Shown here one piece after another: positions 63,653-64,000 of a DNA stretch of 64,000 nucleotides; the stretch's first letter is position 1; the number at the start of each line of letters is the position of its first letter. The position numbers and the translations under genes were made by a program. Source of the DNA: Alteripontixanthobacter muriae (GTDB lineage Bacteria; Pseudomonadota; Alphaproteobacteria; Sphingomonadales; Sphingomonadaceae); contig NZ_JAAFZT010000035.1 in assembly GCF_013336795.1 (NCBI RefSeq), positions 62,001 through 126,000 of the forward strand, written 5' to 3'. The notes beneath the pieces were generated by a model. That model ran no database searches. It had not been told where the DNA came from and saw nothing but the letters and a program-made list of their open reading frames with translations.

Positions 63653-64000
63653 GTGACACCGTATACGCCGCCGGTCCAGGACCAGCTCCTCGCCATTCGT
63701 ACCAACGCCGGGATCGCCGAACTCGCGCAGAGCGAACGATTTGCAGCAGCAGAAGACGATCTGGTCGAAGCCATTGTCGAGGGCGTCGGCGCCTTTGCAG
63801 CGGGGGAATTCGCGCCGCTGAACCGCATTGGTGATACGGAAGGCGCAAGGCTGGAAAACGGTGTCGTCCGTCTGCCGGACGGATTTGCCGAGGCTTACGA
63901 TCACTACGTAGAACAGGGCTGGAACGCGATTGCGGCTCCTGCAGGTCACGGCGGACAGGGCCTGCCTTTCACCCTTTCCTGCAATGTGCTGGAAAATCTG
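63653..64000 (+). CDS. acyl-CoA dehydrogenase (3' end outside window)
   Basis: The frame opens at GTG 63653 (MTPYTPPVQDQLLAI) and stays open to the window end, giving 116 codons. The N-terminal pattern FAPLNRIGDTEGARLENGVV, LPDGFAEAYDHYVEQGWNAI and AAPAGHGGQGLPFTLSCNVL matches the AidB/DmdC-like branch of acyl-CoA dehydrogenases, whose members pass electrons to EtfAB. The flavin and catalytic-base regions lie beyond 64000. The exact substrate cannot be told from this part. Confidence 0.85.
   Translation, partial: MTPYTPPVQDQLLAIRTNAGIAELAQSERFAAAEDDLVEAIVEGVGAFAAGEFAPLNRIGDTEGARLENGVVRLPDGFAEAYDHYVEQGWNAIAAPAGHGGQGLPFTLSCNVLENL

Overview
The window is a chromosomal segment of a high-GC alphaproteobacterium, most likely a member of Sphingomonadales (Erythrobacteraceae-like; the rank below class is inference). 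Reasons: it encodes a SciP/DUF1153 CtrA inhibitor, a DUF1013 (TrcR-type) cell-cycle regulator, a DUF3035 (BamF-type) lipoprotein, Coq7 and an alphaproteobacterial CarD, together with gene orders usual for the class (nadD-rsfS-rlmH-envC-ctpA, ribF-ileS-lspA, ligase-associated exonuclease next to a repair ligase). Almost every gene is chromosomal housekeeping. I saw no rRNA, tRNA, CRISPR, prophage, insertion sequence or toxin-antitoxin locus.

Layout. 1-6324: tightly overlapping biosynthesis operon purK'-folA-ribF-ileS-lspA-DUF3035 lipoprotein. 6379-9474: CNNM/CorC-type membrane protein, OmpA-like lipoprotein, inositol-monophosphatase-family enzyme. 9589-12786: central metabolism (sucC) and the electron-transfer flavoprotein pair etfB-etfA, with good terminators. 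12995-21235: secreted TonB-C protein, an MFP-RND-DUF445 envelope/efflux operon, a YeaQ-type membrane protein, SciP and a small unknown. 21364-30047: mnmA, two uncharacterised genes, a serine hydrolase, PhzF-type enzyme, CDF transporter, pdxH, CbpA-like DnaJ, YihY and fabI. 30048-31952: the only clearly accessory patch, an AT-richer gap followed by two head-to-head decayed nucleotide-sugar genes (UDP-glucuronate decarboxylase and UDP-glucuronate 4-epimerase remnants). 31965-34465: intact wecB-wecC pair for UDP-ManNAcA. 34526-41843: minus-strand run with coq7, dsbB, ctpA, envC-like, rlmH, rsfS, nadD and an aldo/keto reductase. 42107-43652: LytM peptidase plus bactofilin. 43681-50316: fadD, trcR, quinone oxidoreductase, DUF1192, clpA. 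50373-53013: ligase-associated exonuclease and ATP-dependent ligase. 53065-56915: gamma-carbonic-anhydrase-like protein, GNAT, hemB, M23 peptidase. 57124-62659: SUV3-like helicase, S4 RNA-binding protein, fdxA, YihY, carD, small lipoprotein. 62663-64000: Sua5-type threonylcarbamoyl-AMP synthase and the start of an acyl-CoA dehydrogenase that runs off the window.

Themes. Many neighbours are translationally coupled (ATGA, GTGA or TTGA overlaps). Envelope growth is well represented: three LytM/M23 proteins (one catalytically degenerate), bactofilin, CtpA, LspA, DsbB and WecBC. Three regulators (SciP, TrcR, CarD) link to cell-cycle or stress control. I did not find a convincing new biological system. 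The most interesting objects are the fused pseudogene pair at 30536-31952, a terminator hairpin that contains the start codon of the next gene (50346-50388), and a palindrome on the fadD start codon (45380-45395).
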